From Streptomyces sp. NBC_00390 (GTDB lineage Bacteria > Actinomycetota > Actinomycetes > Streptomycetales > Streptomycetaceae), in the NCBI RefSeq assembly GCF_036057275.1, contig NZ_CP107945.1, positions 5,270,001-5,334,000 of the forward strand: a stretch of 64,000 bases of DNA. The letters run 5' to 3'. The notes under the pieces were generated by a model, which was given only the letters and a program-made list of their open reading frames with translations, had not been told where the DNA came from and did no database searches. Both the position numbers and the translations under genes were made by a program. Of this stretch, positions 1 through 8,241 are shown piece after piece (the first letter of the stretch is position 1; each line of letters opens with the position of its first letter).

Positions 1-797
1 CGCTGCTGCGCGCCGCGCACGTAGATGTTGCCCTCGGTCGCCAGTGCCGCCGACGCCCAGGAGGCAGCCTCCAGACGGTCCGGGAGCGCGCGGTGCGTGT
101 AACCGCCGAGCTTGTCGACACCGGTGATCCGGATCGTCCGGTCGGTGTCCACGGAGATGATCGCGCCCATTTTCTGCAGGACGCAGATCAGGTCCTCGAT
201 CTCCGGCTCCACCGCCGCGTTGGTCAGCTCGGTGACACCCTCGGCCAGCACCGCCGTCAGCAGCACCTGCTCGGTCGAGCCGACGGACGGGTACGGCAGC
301 CGGATCTTGGTGCCGCGCAGCCGCTGCGGGGCCTCCAGGTACTGGCCGTCCGCCCGCTTCTCGATCGTCGCGCCGAACTGGCGCAGTACGTCGAAGTGGA
401 AGTCGATCGGCCTGCCGCCGATGTCGCAGCCGCCCAGACCCGGGATGAAGGCGTGGCCGAGGCGGTGCAGCAGTGGCCCGCAGAACAGGATCGGGATGCG
501 CGACGAGCCCGCGTGGGCATCGATGTCGGCGACGTTCGCGCTCTCCACGTGCGTCGGGTCGAGGACCAGCTCACCGGGCTCCTCGCCCGGGCGGACGGTC
601 ACACCGTGCAGCTGGAGCAGCCCGCGGACGACACGCACGTCACGGATGTCGGGCACATTGCGCAGCCGGCTCGGCTCGCTGCCGAGCAGGGCGGCGACCA
701 TCGCCTTGGGCACGAGGTTCTTCGCGCCGCGGACGCGGATCTCGCCCTCCAGCGGGGTGCCGCCGTGGACAAGCAGTACATCGTCGGTGCCGGTCAT
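1..797 (-). CDS. murA: UDP-N-acetylglucosamine 1-carboxyvinyltransferase, 3' end off the window
   Basis: MurA transfers enolpyruvate from PEP to UDP-GlcNAc, the first committed step of peptidoglycan synthesis, in the cytoplasm. About 265 N-terminal residues are visible, starting at the ATG read leftwards from 797. The N-terminus carries the family signature GGTPLEGEIRVRGAKN, containing the conserved substrate-binding Lys-Asn. Further in are LPYPSVGSTEQ and HFDVLRQFGA, both typical of EPSP-synthase-fold enzymes. The reading frame stays open to base 1, so the C-terminal part lies outside. It is divergent from the yqgE gene with about 240 bp between them. Identification is firm; which paralogue (Streptomyces often has two) is inferred from the neighbourhood. 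Confidence 0.95.
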   Translation of the reverse strand, partial: MTGTDDVLLVHGGTPLEGEIRVRGAKNLVPKAMVAALLGSEPSRLRNVPDIRDVRVVRGLLQLHGVTVRPGEEPGELVLDPTHVESANVADIDAHAGSSRIPILFCGPLLHRLGHAFIPGLGGCDIGGRPIDFHFDVLRQFGATIEKRADGQYLEAPQRLRGTKIRLPYPSVGSTEQVLLTAVLAEGVTELTNAAVEPEIEDLICVLQKMGAIISVDTDRTIRITGVDKLGGYTHRALPDRLEAASWASAALATEGNIYVRGAQQ

Positions 798-1040
798 GAA
801 TCTCGCGTTCCGGAGTCGTCGGGCAGGGGGCCAGAGAAAAGGGTAAGGGTCGTGTGCCCCTGCGCCGTAGGGCTGGGACAGACCGCAGGCGTAATGAATT
901 CGGTACAACACGGTCCGTATCCCCCCGCTCGCGCAAGGTCACCGCCCGGGCTCCCGGCCGGGCTCGCGCCCGGCGCGCTCTGAGCTGCGCTCACTCACAC
1001 TCTGCCGCTCACCCCCCGCAGAGGGCGAAGATGCGGGATC

Positions 1041-1610
1041 ATGTCTCGCATGACCGAGGTGTCCTCGCTCACAGGACGGCTGCTCGTCGCCACACCCGCC
1101 CTCGCGGACCCGAACTTCGACCGCGCGGTGGTGCTGCTGCTCGACCACGACGACGAGGGCTCCCTCGGCGTGGTTCTGAACAGGCCCACCCCGGTGGGCG
1201 TGGGCGACATCCTGGAGCCGTGGGCCGGGCTCGCCGGTGAGCCGGGTGTGGTTTTCCAGGGGGGCCCGGTCTCCCTCGATTCGGCGCTCGGCGTCGCGGT
1301 CATACCCGGCGACGAGGGGCCGCTCGGCTGGCGGCGGGTGTACGGCGCGATCGGCCTGGTGGACCTGGAGGCGCCGCCGGAGCTGCTCGGGGCGGCCCTC
1401 GGCTCCCTGCGGATCTTCGCCGGGTACGCGGGCTGGGGCCCGGGCCAGCTGGAGGACGAGCTGACCGACGGCGCCTGGTACGTCGTCGAGTCGGAGCCCG
1501 GCGATGTCTCGTCCCCGAACCCGGAGAGCCTGTGGCGTGCGGTGCTGCGGCGCCAGCGCAGTGAACTGGCCATGTTCGCGACGTATCCGGACGACCCGAG
1601 TCTGAACTGA
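1041..1610 (+). CDS. YqgE/AlgH family protein (UPF0301)
   Basis: A 189-residue protein of the YqgE/AlgH (DUF179) family, whose biochemical role is unsettled. The hallmark segments are visible: TGRLLVATPALADPNFDRAV near the N-terminus, GVVLNRPTP around residues 48-56, and FQGGPVSLDS around 73-82. The length fits the family. The ATG at 1041 follows a purine-rich stretch; a second in-frame ATG lies 9 bases downstream and could also serve. No signal peptide or membrane segment is seen, so it should be cytoplasmic. It is divergent from murA. Confidence 0.9.
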   Translation: MSRMTEVSSLTGRLLVATPALADPNFDRAVVLLLDHDDEGSLGVVLNRPTPVGVGDILEPWAGLAGEPGVVFQGGPVSLDSALGVAVIPGDEGPLGWRRVYGAIGLVDLEAPPELLGAALGSLRIFAGYAGWGPGQLEDELTDGAWYVVESEPGDVSSPNPESLWRAVLRRQRSELAMFATYPDDPSLN

Positions 1611-1687
1611 CGGGCCCGCCGGCGGCGCAGCCCGCCCCGCGGGGCCCTCCTCCCGTACCGCCCCGGGCGTGGGTACCCTTGGAGCTC

Positions 1688-1978
1688 ATGAGCACTCTTG
1701 AGCCCGAGCGCGGGACAGGCACCGGGATCCTCGTAGAACCGACGCCGCAGGTGTCGCACGGCGACGGCGACCACGAGCGCTTCGCCCATTACGTCCAGAA
1801 GGACAAGATCATGGCGAGTGCCCTCGACGGCACTCCCGTGGTGGCCCTGTGCGGGAAGGTCTGGGTTCCCGGACGCGACCCCAAGAAGTACCCGGTCTGC
1901 CCGATGTGCAAGGAGATCTACGACTCCATGGGCTCCGGCGGCGACAAGGGTGACAAGGGCGGCAAGGACAAGAAGTAG
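1688..1978 (+). CDS. DUF3039 domain protein, probable zinc-ribbon
   Basis: A 96-residue actinobacterial protein of the DUF3039 family, function unknown. It carries the segment HYVQKDKIMASALDGTPVVA followed by CGK and, about 20 residues on, CPMC. This Cys spacing would suit a small zinc site. The C-terminal tail is Gly/Lys/Asp rich. The start at 1688 (MSTLEPE) is chosen over an upstream in-frame ATG at 1679 because GGAG at 1680-1683 is correctly spaced for it. A strong hairpin terminator follows the stop. Confidence 0.88.
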   Translation: MSTLEPERGTGTGILVEPTPQVSHGDGDHERFAHYVQKDKIMASALDGTPVVALCGKVWVPGRDPKKYPVCPMCKEIYDSMGSGGDKGDKGGKDKK

Positions 1979-2010
1979 CCCGGGCTTCACGGCAACGCCC
2001 GGCGGCTCAC

Positions 2011-2047
2011 GGCCCCCGGGGCGCGCATACAGCGTGCCCCGGGGGCC
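2011..2047 (+). terminator. Rho-independent terminator after the DUF3039 gene
   Basis: A 16-bp stem (2011-2026 pairs with 2032-2047, one G-T wobble) with a 5-base loop is followed by TTTT after one G. It separates the DUF3039 gene from the regulatory region of the sugar importer. Confidence 0.9.
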
Positions 2048-2115
2048 GTTTTCTGTGCCCGTTTTCTGTGTCCGCGGGCCGTTCGCGTTGCGCGGGGTGC
2101 GGCCACCGGCCACAG

Positions 2116-2131
2116 AGTGGTCGAGACCTCT
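2116..2131. promoter_or_regulatory. DasR-like operator (dre) upstream of the sugar importer
   Basis: The 16-mer AGTGGTCGAGACCTCT matches the published DasR consensus ACTGGTCTAGACCACT at 13 of 16 positions, including both GGTC/GACC cores. It lies about 95 bp upstream of the importer lipoprotein start. DasR is the GntR-family repressor of GlcNAc and chitin metabolism in Streptomyces. The downstream hexosaminidase makes DasR control plausible; binding itself is inferred. Confidence 0.7.
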
Positions 2132-2186
2132 TGTACGGCCGCGGGTGCGGCTCTAGCCTCCTGCGTGTTGTGCAGTGCGAAACACT

Positions 2187-2205
2187 CGTTGCATATGTTG
2201 CAACG
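2187..2205. promoter_or_regulatory. Perfect inverted repeat, probable second operator of the importer operon
   Basis: CGTTGCATATGTTGCAACG has 7-base arms around a 5-base spacer and ends about 20 bp before the lipoprotein ATG, overlapping the expected transcript start. It does not resemble a DasR site. The TTGCA/TGCAA half-sites look like those of LacI- or TetR-type repressors, but no regulator gene lies next to the operon. Confidence 0.6.
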
Positions 2206-2226
2206 CCGATTCGTAGAGGACCCAGC

Positions 2227-3531
2227 ATGAAGCTCATCGCCCGGATCGCCTCCCCCGTCGCGGCCCTTGCGCTGGCGGCCCTCACCGGGGTGGCCTGCGC
2301 CCCTCAGACCTCCGACACCGGCGCCAAGCAGGACGACAAGAGCGGCACACTGCGGGTCTGGCTCTTCCAGGAGGTCAACAACCGGCCGAAGGAACAGGTC
2401 GTCGACGCCGCCGTGACCGCCTTCGAGAAGGCGCACAAGGGCGCGAAGGCGGAGGTCGAGTACATCCCCGTCGAGACCCGTGCCCAGCGGATCAAGGCCG
2501 CCTTCAACGACCCGAAGAGCGCCCCGGATCTGATCGAGTACGGCAACACCGACACCGCCGGGTACGTCAAGGACGGCGGACTCGCGGACATCGGCGCCGA
2601 GTTCGACGCCTGGGACGAGGCCAAGGACACCGACCCGACCGCCCGGCAGTCGGTCACCGTCGGCACCAAGGTCTACGGAGCGCCCCTGTTCGTCGGCGTC
2701 CGCGCGCTCTACTACCGCACAGACGTCTTCAAGGACCTGGGGATCGAGCCGCCCAGGACCCAGGCCGAACTGATCACCACCGCAAAGAGGATCCACAGGG
2801 CGAAGCCCGGAATGTACGGGCTCGCGGTCGGCGGCGCGTACACCTACGGTGCGATGCCCTTCATCTGGGCCAACGGCGGCGAACTGGCCGAGGAGAGCGG
2901 CGGCTCCTACACCGCGGCCATCGACAGTCCGGCCGCGCAGAAGGGCATCACCTCGTACGCCTCCCTCTTCGGTGACGACAACTGCCCGGCCGACAAGTGC
3001 GCCTCCATGGGCGGCAACGCCACCGTCACCGCCTTCGCCTCCGGCAAGGCCGCCATGGCGATCGGCGGCGACTTCAGCCACCAGGCGGTCGAGGCCGGCA
3101 CGGTGAAGGGCGCGTACGCCGTCGTGCCGCTGCCGGGCCTGAAGGAGGGCGAGATCGCCCCGGCCTTCGCCGGCGGCAACAACCTCGGTGTCCTCAAGAG
3201 CAGTTCGCACCGGACGCTGGCCGTCGACCTGATGAAGCGGCTCGCGGGCAAGGAGACCCAGGCCAGGCTGTTCGACGCGATGGGGTTTCTGCCCACGTAC
3301 ACCGACGTACGGGCCGAGGCGGCGCAGAAGGAGCCGTTCGTGAAGCCCTTCATCGAGACTCTGGGCGCGGGCGCCAAGTTCGTTCCGGCCTCCCCGGCCT
3401 GGGGGCAGATCGACGCCTCGCTCGTCCTGCCGACCATGTTCCAGGAGGTCGTCAGCGGCAAGAAGGACGTGGCGACGGCCTCCGCCGAGGCCGCGAAGAA
3501 GATGGACGCCGCGTTCGCGGACGCGGGCTGA
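2227..3531 (+). CDS. Sugar ABC transporter substrate-binding lipoprotein
   Basis: A 434-residue extracellular solute-binding protein of the family 1 (MalE-like) class. The signal peptide MKLIARIASPVAALALAALT ends in a lipobox-like GVAC with Cys24 as the likely lipidated residue. The mature part begins with TLRVWLFQE, and a conserved binding-protein segment DLIEYGNTD lies around residues 100-108. AGAGGA sits 6 bases before the ATG. It is first in an operon with two permeases and a GH20 hexosaminidase, so N-acetylated aminosugars or chito-oligosaccharides are the likely ligands. No ATPase gene is present; Streptomyces importers of this type commonly use the shared ATPase MsiK encoded elsewhere. 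Confidence 0.9.
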   Translation: MKLIARIASPVAALALAALTGVACAPQTSDTGAKQDDKSGTLRVWLFQEVNNRPKEQVVDAAVTAFEKAHKGAKAEVEYIPVETRAQRIKAAFNDPKSAPDLIEYGNTDTAGYVKDGGLADIGAEFDAWDEAKDTDPTARQSVTVGTKVYGAPLFVGVRALYYRTDVFKDLGIEPPRTQAELITTAKRIHRAKPGMYGLAVGGAYTYGAMPFIWANGGELAEESGGSYTAAIDSPAAQKGITSYASLFGDDNCPADKCASMGGNATVTAFASGKAAMAIGGDFSHQAVEAGTVKGAYAVVPLPGLKEGEIAPAFAGGNNLGVLKSSSHRTLAVDLMKRLAGKETQARLFDAMGFLPTYTDVRAEAAQKEPFVKPFIETLGAGAKFVPASPAWGQIDASLVLPTMFQEVVSGKKDVATASAEAAKKMDAAFADAG

Positions 3532-3554
3532 GCGGCCCGGTCAGGCGAAGCGCG

Positions 3555-4517
3555 ATGACGCACAACGCCACCGCGGCCGAGCCGGCCGCGGTCCCCGCCA
3601 GGTCCGCGGCGGCCCGCACGTCCCAAGCCCCGCGGTCGCGGCGCTCCGACGCCTGGACGCCCTGGCTGTATCTCGCACCCGCGCTGGTGGTGCTCGCCGC
3701 ACTGCTCGTCTACCCGATCTACCAACTCGGCCTGATCTCCGTCCTGGAGTACACCCAGGCCCAGGTCAGCGGAGGCGAACCCACCACCTTCCAGGGCCTC
3801 GGCAACTACCGGACCCTTTTCGCGGACGGCCAGTTCCGGCAGGTGCTGCTGGCGACCGTGCTCTTCGCGACCGCCTGCGTCCTCGCCACCCTCGCGGCCG
3901 GCTGCGCACTGGCAGTCCTGCTCACACGGATACGGGCCGTGCCGCGCCTCGCGCTGATGCTGGCCGCGCTCGGCGCCTGGGCCACCCCGGCCATCACCGG
4001 CTCCACCGTCTGGGTCTTCCTCTTCGACCCGGACTTCGGGCCGGTCAACCGGGTGCTGGGACTGGGCGACTTCTCCTGGACGTACGGGCGCTACAGCGCC
4101 TTCGCGCTCGTCCTCCTCGAGGTCGTCTGGTGCTCGTTCCCCTTTGTGATGGTGACCGTGTACGCGGGCATCAGGGCGATACCCGGGGAGGTGCTGGAGG
4201 CGGCATCCCTGGACGGTGCCTCGCAGTGGCGCATCTGGCGTTCCGTCATGGCGCCGATGCTCCGTCCCATTCTGGTCGTCGTCACCATTCAGTCGGTCAT
4301 CTGGGACTTCAAGGTCTTCACGCAGATCTATGTGATGACGAACGGCGGAGGAATCGCCGGACAGAACCTCGTGCTCAATGTCTACGCCTACCAAAAGGCC
4401 TTCGCGTCCTCGCAGTACAGCCTGGGGGCGGCCATCGGCGTCGTCATGCTGCTGATTCTGCTGGCGGTCACCTTGGTCCATCTGCGGCTGCTTCGCCACC
4501 AAGGGGAGGAATTGTGA
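3555..4517 (+). CDS. Sugar ABC transporter permease (MalF type)
   Basis: A 320-residue inner-membrane permease. A charged N-terminal tail of about 35 residues is followed by six predicted membrane segments, the first at LYLAPALVVLAALLVYPIY. The EAA loop that contacts the ATPase is EAASLDGASQWRIWRSVMAP near residue 215. The ATG lies 23 bp after the lipoprotein stop. It pairs with the next gene to form the channel for the operon's binding protein. Confidence 0.92.
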   Translation: MTHNATAAEPAAVPARSAAARTSQAPRSRRSDAWTPWLYLAPALVVLAALLVYPIYQLGLISVLEYTQAQVSGGEPTTFQGLGNYRTLFADGQFRQVLLATVLFATACVLATLAAGCALAVLLTRIRAVPRLALMLAALGAWATPAITGSTVWVFLFDPDFGPVNRVLGLGDFSWTYGRYSAFALVLLEVVWCSFPFVMVTVYAGIRAIPGEVLEAASLDGASQWRIWRSVMAPMLRPILVVVTIQSVIWDFKVFTQIYVMTNGGGIAGQNLVLNVYAYQKAFASSQYSLGAAIGVVMLLILLAVTLVHLRLLRHQGEEL

Positions 4518-5365
4518 GCGCGTTCTCCGCTCGTGTCCGCGTGCGCCGGCCGTGGCGTCTCGCCGCGGAGGCGACCGCCCTGATCGTCGCGGCCACCGTC
4601 GTCTTCCCGCTCTACTGGATGGTGCTTTCCGCCTTCAGACCGGCGGGCGAGATCCAGTCCACCGCACCCCGGCCATGGACGCTTTCACCGTCCCTCGACT
4701 CGTTCCGCCGCGTCTTCGAGCAGCAGGAATTCGGCCGCTACTTCCTCAACAGCCTCTTCGTGGCCGGAGCGGTCGTCATCGCCTCCGCCCTGATCGCGTT
4801 TCTCGCGGCGACGGCCGTGACCCGCTTCCGTTTCCGGTTCCGCACCACGCTTCTGATCATGTTCCTGGTCGCGCAGATGGTGCCGATCGAGGCGCTGACC
4901 ATCCCACTCTTCTTCCTGATGCGGGACTTCGGACAGCTCAACACCCTCGGCGCGCTGATCCTTCCGCACATCGCCTTCTCGCTGCCGTTCGCGATCTGGA
5001 TGCTGCGCGGCTTCGTCAAGGCGGTCCCTGACGCGCTGGAGGAGGCCGCTCGCATGGACGGCGCGAGCCGTACGCGCTTCCTCTGGCAGATTCTGTTCCC
5101 GCTGGTCTTCCCGGGGCTGGTGGCGACGAGCGTCTTCTCGTTCATCTCCACGTGGAACGACTTCCTGTTCGCGAAGTCCTTCATCATCAGCGACACCTCG
5201 CAGTCCACCCTTCCGATGGCGCTGCTGGTCTTCTTCAAGCCGGACGAGAACGACTGGGGTGGCATCATGGCGGCGTCGACCGTGATGACTGTTCCTGTGC
5301 TCGTCTTCTTCGTACTCGTACAGCGACGTCTGGTCTCGGGGCTGGGCGGAGCGGTGAAGGACTGA
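4514..5365 (+). CDS. Sugar ABC transporter permease (MalG type)
   Basis: A 283-residue permease starting at a GTG that overlaps the stop of the previous gene (GTGA), with AGGGGAGGA just upstream, so translation is probably coupled. The N-terminus has the typical FPLYWMVLSAFRP. The EAA loop is EEAARMDGASRTRFLWQILFP. The C-terminal RRLVSGLGGAVKD is the usual end of MalG-family proteins. It completes the transmembrane heterodimer of the importer. Confidence 0.92.
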   Translation: MSAFSARVRVRRPWRLAAEATALIVAATVVFPLYWMVLSAFRPAGEIQSTAPRPWTLSPSLDSFRRVFEQQEFGRYFLNSLFVAGAVVIASALIAFLAATAVTRFRFRFRTTLLIMFLVAQMVPIEALTIPLFFLMRDFGQLNTLGALILPHIAFSLPFAIWMLRGFVKAVPDALEEAARMDGASRTRFLWQILFPLVFPGLVATSVFSFISTWNDFLFAKSFIISDTSQSTLPMALLVFFKPDENDWGGIMAASTVMTVPVLVFFVLVQRRLVSGLGGAVKD

Positions 5366-5369
5366 CGGT

Positions 5370-7058
5370 ATGAGCAACCATCCCCCTGCCCCCACACCGG
5401 CGGTGGGACTGATCCCGGCCCCGGCGCGGCTGTCCGACTCGCTGCCCGGCGGCGGGATGGGACACGTCATCGACGCGGAGACCGAGATCCAGGCGGGCCC
5501 CGGCACCGAGCGGGTCGCGCAGTGGCTGCGCGCCACCGTCGGTGCGGCCACCGGATACCCGCTTCCGCCGCACACGGACAACTGGAACCGCATCCTGCTG
5601 CGGATGATCCCCTCGCTCGCCGAGGAGCTCGGCGGCCCGGAGGCGTACCGCTTCACCGCCGACGGCTGTGCCGTCGCCATCGACGGGGCGAGCGAGGCGG
5701 GTGTGTTCCGGGGTGCCCAGACCTTCCGTCAGCTGCTCGGTCCGGACGCCTTCCGCCGGGCTCCCGTCGTGAGGAAGGAGGAGTGGGAAGTCCCCGCCGT
5801 CACCATCCATGACGCCCCCCGCTTCGCCTGGCGCGGCCTCATGCTCGACGTGTCACGGCATTTCATGCCCAAGGACGATGTCCTGCGTCATCTCGATCTG
5901 ATGGCCGCCCACAAGCTCAACGTCCTCCATCTCCATCTCACCGACGACCAGGGCTGGCGGATCGAGATCAAGCGCTACCCGAGGCTCACCGAGGTCGGCG
6001 CCTGGCGGGCCCGCACCAAGTACGGGCACCGGGCTTCGCCGCTGTGGGACGAGAAGCCGCACGGCGGTCACTACACCCAGGACGACATCCGTGAGATCGT
6101 CGCGTACGCCGCCGAGCGGCATATCACCGTCGTCCCCGAGATCGACATCCCCGGCCATTCGCAGGCGGCCATCGCCGCATATCCGGAACTGGGCAACACC
6201 GACGTCATCGACACAACCTCCCTGACGGTCTGGGACACCTGGGGCGTCAGCAAGAACGTACTGGCCCCCACCGACAGCACCCTGCGCTTCTACGAGGGAG
6301 TGCTGGAGGAGGTCCTCGACCTCTTCCCGTCCACCTTCGTCCACATCGGCGGCGACGAGTGCGCCAAGGACCAGTGGAAGGCGTCACCGGCCGTCCAGGC
6401 CCGGATCAAGGAGCTCGGTCTGGCGGACGAGGACGAGCTGCAGTCGTGGTTCGTCCGGCACTTCGACCGCTGGCTCACCGGCCGCGGCCGGCGGCTCATC
6501 GGCTGGGACGAGATCCTTCAGGGCGGTCTCGCGCCCGGCGCCGCCGTCTCCTCCTGGCGCGGCTACCGGGGCGGCATCGATGCGGCCACCGCCGGCCATG
6601 ACGTCGTCATGTGCCCCGAGCAGCACGTGTACTTGGACTACCGCCAGGCCGCCGGGGACGACGAGCCCATGCCCATCGCCTATGTCCGCACCCTCGAGGA
6701 CGTCTACCGCTTCGAGCCGGTACCCCCGTCCCTCGCGCCCGAGGCGGCCGCGCATGTGCTCGGCACGCAGGCCAATGTCTGGACCGAGGTGATGCAGGAC
6801 CGCTCCCGCGTCGACTACCAGGTCTTCCCGCGTCTGGCCGCCTTCGCGGAGGTCGCCTGGTCCCGGCTGCCCGCACCCGCCGAACGCGACTTCGCGGACT
6901 TCGAGCGGCGAATGACCGTCCACTACGCCCGCCTTGACGCGCTCGGTGTCGACTACCGGCCGCCCGGCGGCCCGTTGCCGTGGCAGCGGCGCCCTGCCCC
7001 CGCAGGAATGACGGGGAGCCTCGGACGTCCGATCGAGGGCGCGCCCCCGATCGTGTGA
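5370..7058 (+). CDS. Beta-N-acetylhexosaminidase, glycoside hydrolase family 20
   Basis: A 562-residue GH20 enzyme that removes terminal N-acetylglucosamine or N-acetylgalactosamine. An N-terminal alpha/beta domain (about 1-140) precedes the TIM barrel, which starts near DAPRFAWRGLMLDVSRHFM. The catalytic pair is in HIGGDEC: Asp329 orients the substrate acetamido group and Glu330 is the acid. Other barrel landmarks are LHLHLTDDQGWR and VPEIDIPGHSQAA. There is no signal peptide, so it should act in the cytoplasm on sugars brought in by the importer. It starts 4 bp after the permease stop. From memory, S. coelicolor SCO2943 is the equivalent gene. Confidence 0.95.
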   Translation: MSNHPPAPTPAVGLIPAPARLSDSLPGGGMGHVIDAETEIQAGPGTERVAQWLRATVGAATGYPLPPHTDNWNRILLRMIPSLAEELGGPEAYRFTADGCAVAIDGASEAGVFRGAQTFRQLLGPDAFRRAPVVRKEEWEVPAVTIHDAPRFAWRGLMLDVSRHFMPKDDVLRHLDLMAAHKLNVLHLHLTDDQGWRIEIKRYPRLTEVGAWRARTKYGHRASPLWDEKPHGGHYTQDDIREIVAYAAERHITVVPEIDIPGHSQAAIAAYPELGNTDVIDTTSLTVWDTWGVSKNVLAPTDSTLRFYEGVLEEVLDLFPSTFVHIGGDECAKDQWKASPAVQARIKELGLADEDELQSWFVRHFDRWLTGRGRRLIGWDEILQGGLAPGAAVSSWRGYRGGIDAATAGHDVVMCPEQHVYLDYRQAAGDDEPMPIAYVRTLEDVYRFEPVPPSLAPEAAAHVLGTQANVWTEVMQDRSRVDYQVFPRLAAFAEVAWSRLPAPAERDFADFERRMTVHYARLDALGVDYRPPGGPLPWQRRPAPAGMTGSLGRPIEGAPPIV

Positions 7059-7344
7059 GCCCGGTGCAAGGAGGGATGTGACGCAACAGGGTCTTTGCGA
7101 GTGTGGGGGTCGTAGGCGAAAGTCGTACAAGGGGCGCTGAAGGGTGGCAATCCGGCTGCGGTGCTGACGGTGCGAGAAACCGGACTTTTGGTACAGGAAG
7201 GTACTTCAGGGGCGAATATGCCCTTCGTGGACCCTCTCGTCGGACAGTTCGGAAGATGTGCCAGAGTTGCCACGTCCGCCCTGTGAGCACGTACGGTACG
7301 GCAACACACGCGCGACAGCCGGGACACCGGGAAGGGGCAGCTGG

Positions 7345-8241
7345 GTGACCACGCACGCACCGCAGACGGCACAGTCGGTGACGCTGCCGGCCTCGCTCGA
7401 CGAGGCCGTGGCGGCGCTCACCGCCATGCCCGCAGCCGTCCCGGTCGCCGGCGGTACCGACCTCATGGCGGCGGTCAACAAGGGCCGGCTCCGTCCCGCC
7501 GGCCTCGTCGGCCTCGGCCGCATCAGCGAGATCCGCGGCTGGCGCTACCAGGACGGACACGCCCTGCTCGGTGCGGGCCTCACCCACGCCCGGATGGGCC
7601 GCCCGGACTTCGCCGCCCTCATCCCGGCGCTCGCCGCGTCCGCGCGTGCGGCCGGCCCGCCCCAGATCCGCAACGCGGGCACCCTCGGCGGCAACATCGC
7701 CGGAGCCGCGCCCACCGGTGACACCCTGCCCGTCCTGGCCGCCCTCGAGGCGGACCTGGTGATCGCGGGCCCGGGCGGCGAACGCCGTGAGATCCCTGTC
7801 TCCCACCTGCTGGCCGGCCGGGAGCTGCTCGGCCCGGCCGAGCTCATCGGCTTCGTACGCGTACCTCTGCTGCACGCCCCGCAGGTCTTCCTGAAGGCCA
7901 CCGGCCGGACCGGCCCCGGCCGCGCCAGCGCATCCGTCGCCGTCGTGCTCGACCCGGCGCGGCGCGGTGTGCGCTGTGCCGTGGGCGCCATCGCACCGAT
8001 GCCGCTGCGGCCGCTGGAGGCCGAGCGCTGGATCGCGTCGCTGATCGACTGGGACGGCGAGCGCGGGCTCGCGGGCGAGGCGCTGGCGGCGTTCGGCGAA
8101 TACGTCGCCGCCGCGTGCATCCCCGACCCGGCGCCGGCCGCGCCGGGGGAGGAGCAGGAGGTGCTGCCGCCGGCCGTACTGCATCTGCGGCGCACCGTCG
8201 CCGCGCTGGCCCGACGGGCACTGGGGAGGGCGCTGTCGTGA
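7345..8241 (+). CDS. Xanthine dehydrogenase family, FAD-binding subunit
   Basis: A 298-residue FAD subunit of the molybdenum hydroxylase family (CoxM/XdhB type). It carries the FAD-binding AGGTDLMAAVNKG near residue 35 and the signature IRNAGTLGGNIAGAAPTGDT around 110-130. The GTG at 7345 has GAAGGGG upstream and is preferred to upstream in-frame starts. About 286 bp without a gene lies between it and the hexosaminidase and should hold its promoter. It is the first of three overlapping genes forming an electron chain: molybdopterin subunit to 2Fe-2S subunit to FAD. Confidence 0.9.
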   Translation: MTTHAPQTAQSVTLPASLDEAVAALTAMPAAVPVAGGTDLMAAVNKGRLRPAGLVGLGRISEIRGWRYQDGHALLGAGLTHARMGRPDFAALIPALAASARAAGPPQIRNAGTLGGNIAGAAPTGDTLPVLAALEADLVIAGPGGERREIPVSHLLAGRELLGPAELIGFVRVPLLHAPQVFLKATGRTGPGRASASVAVVLDPARRGVRCAVGAIAPMPLRPLEAERWIASLIDWDGERGLAGEALAAFGEYVAAACIPDPAPAAPGEEQEVLPPAVLHLRRTVAALARRALGRALS

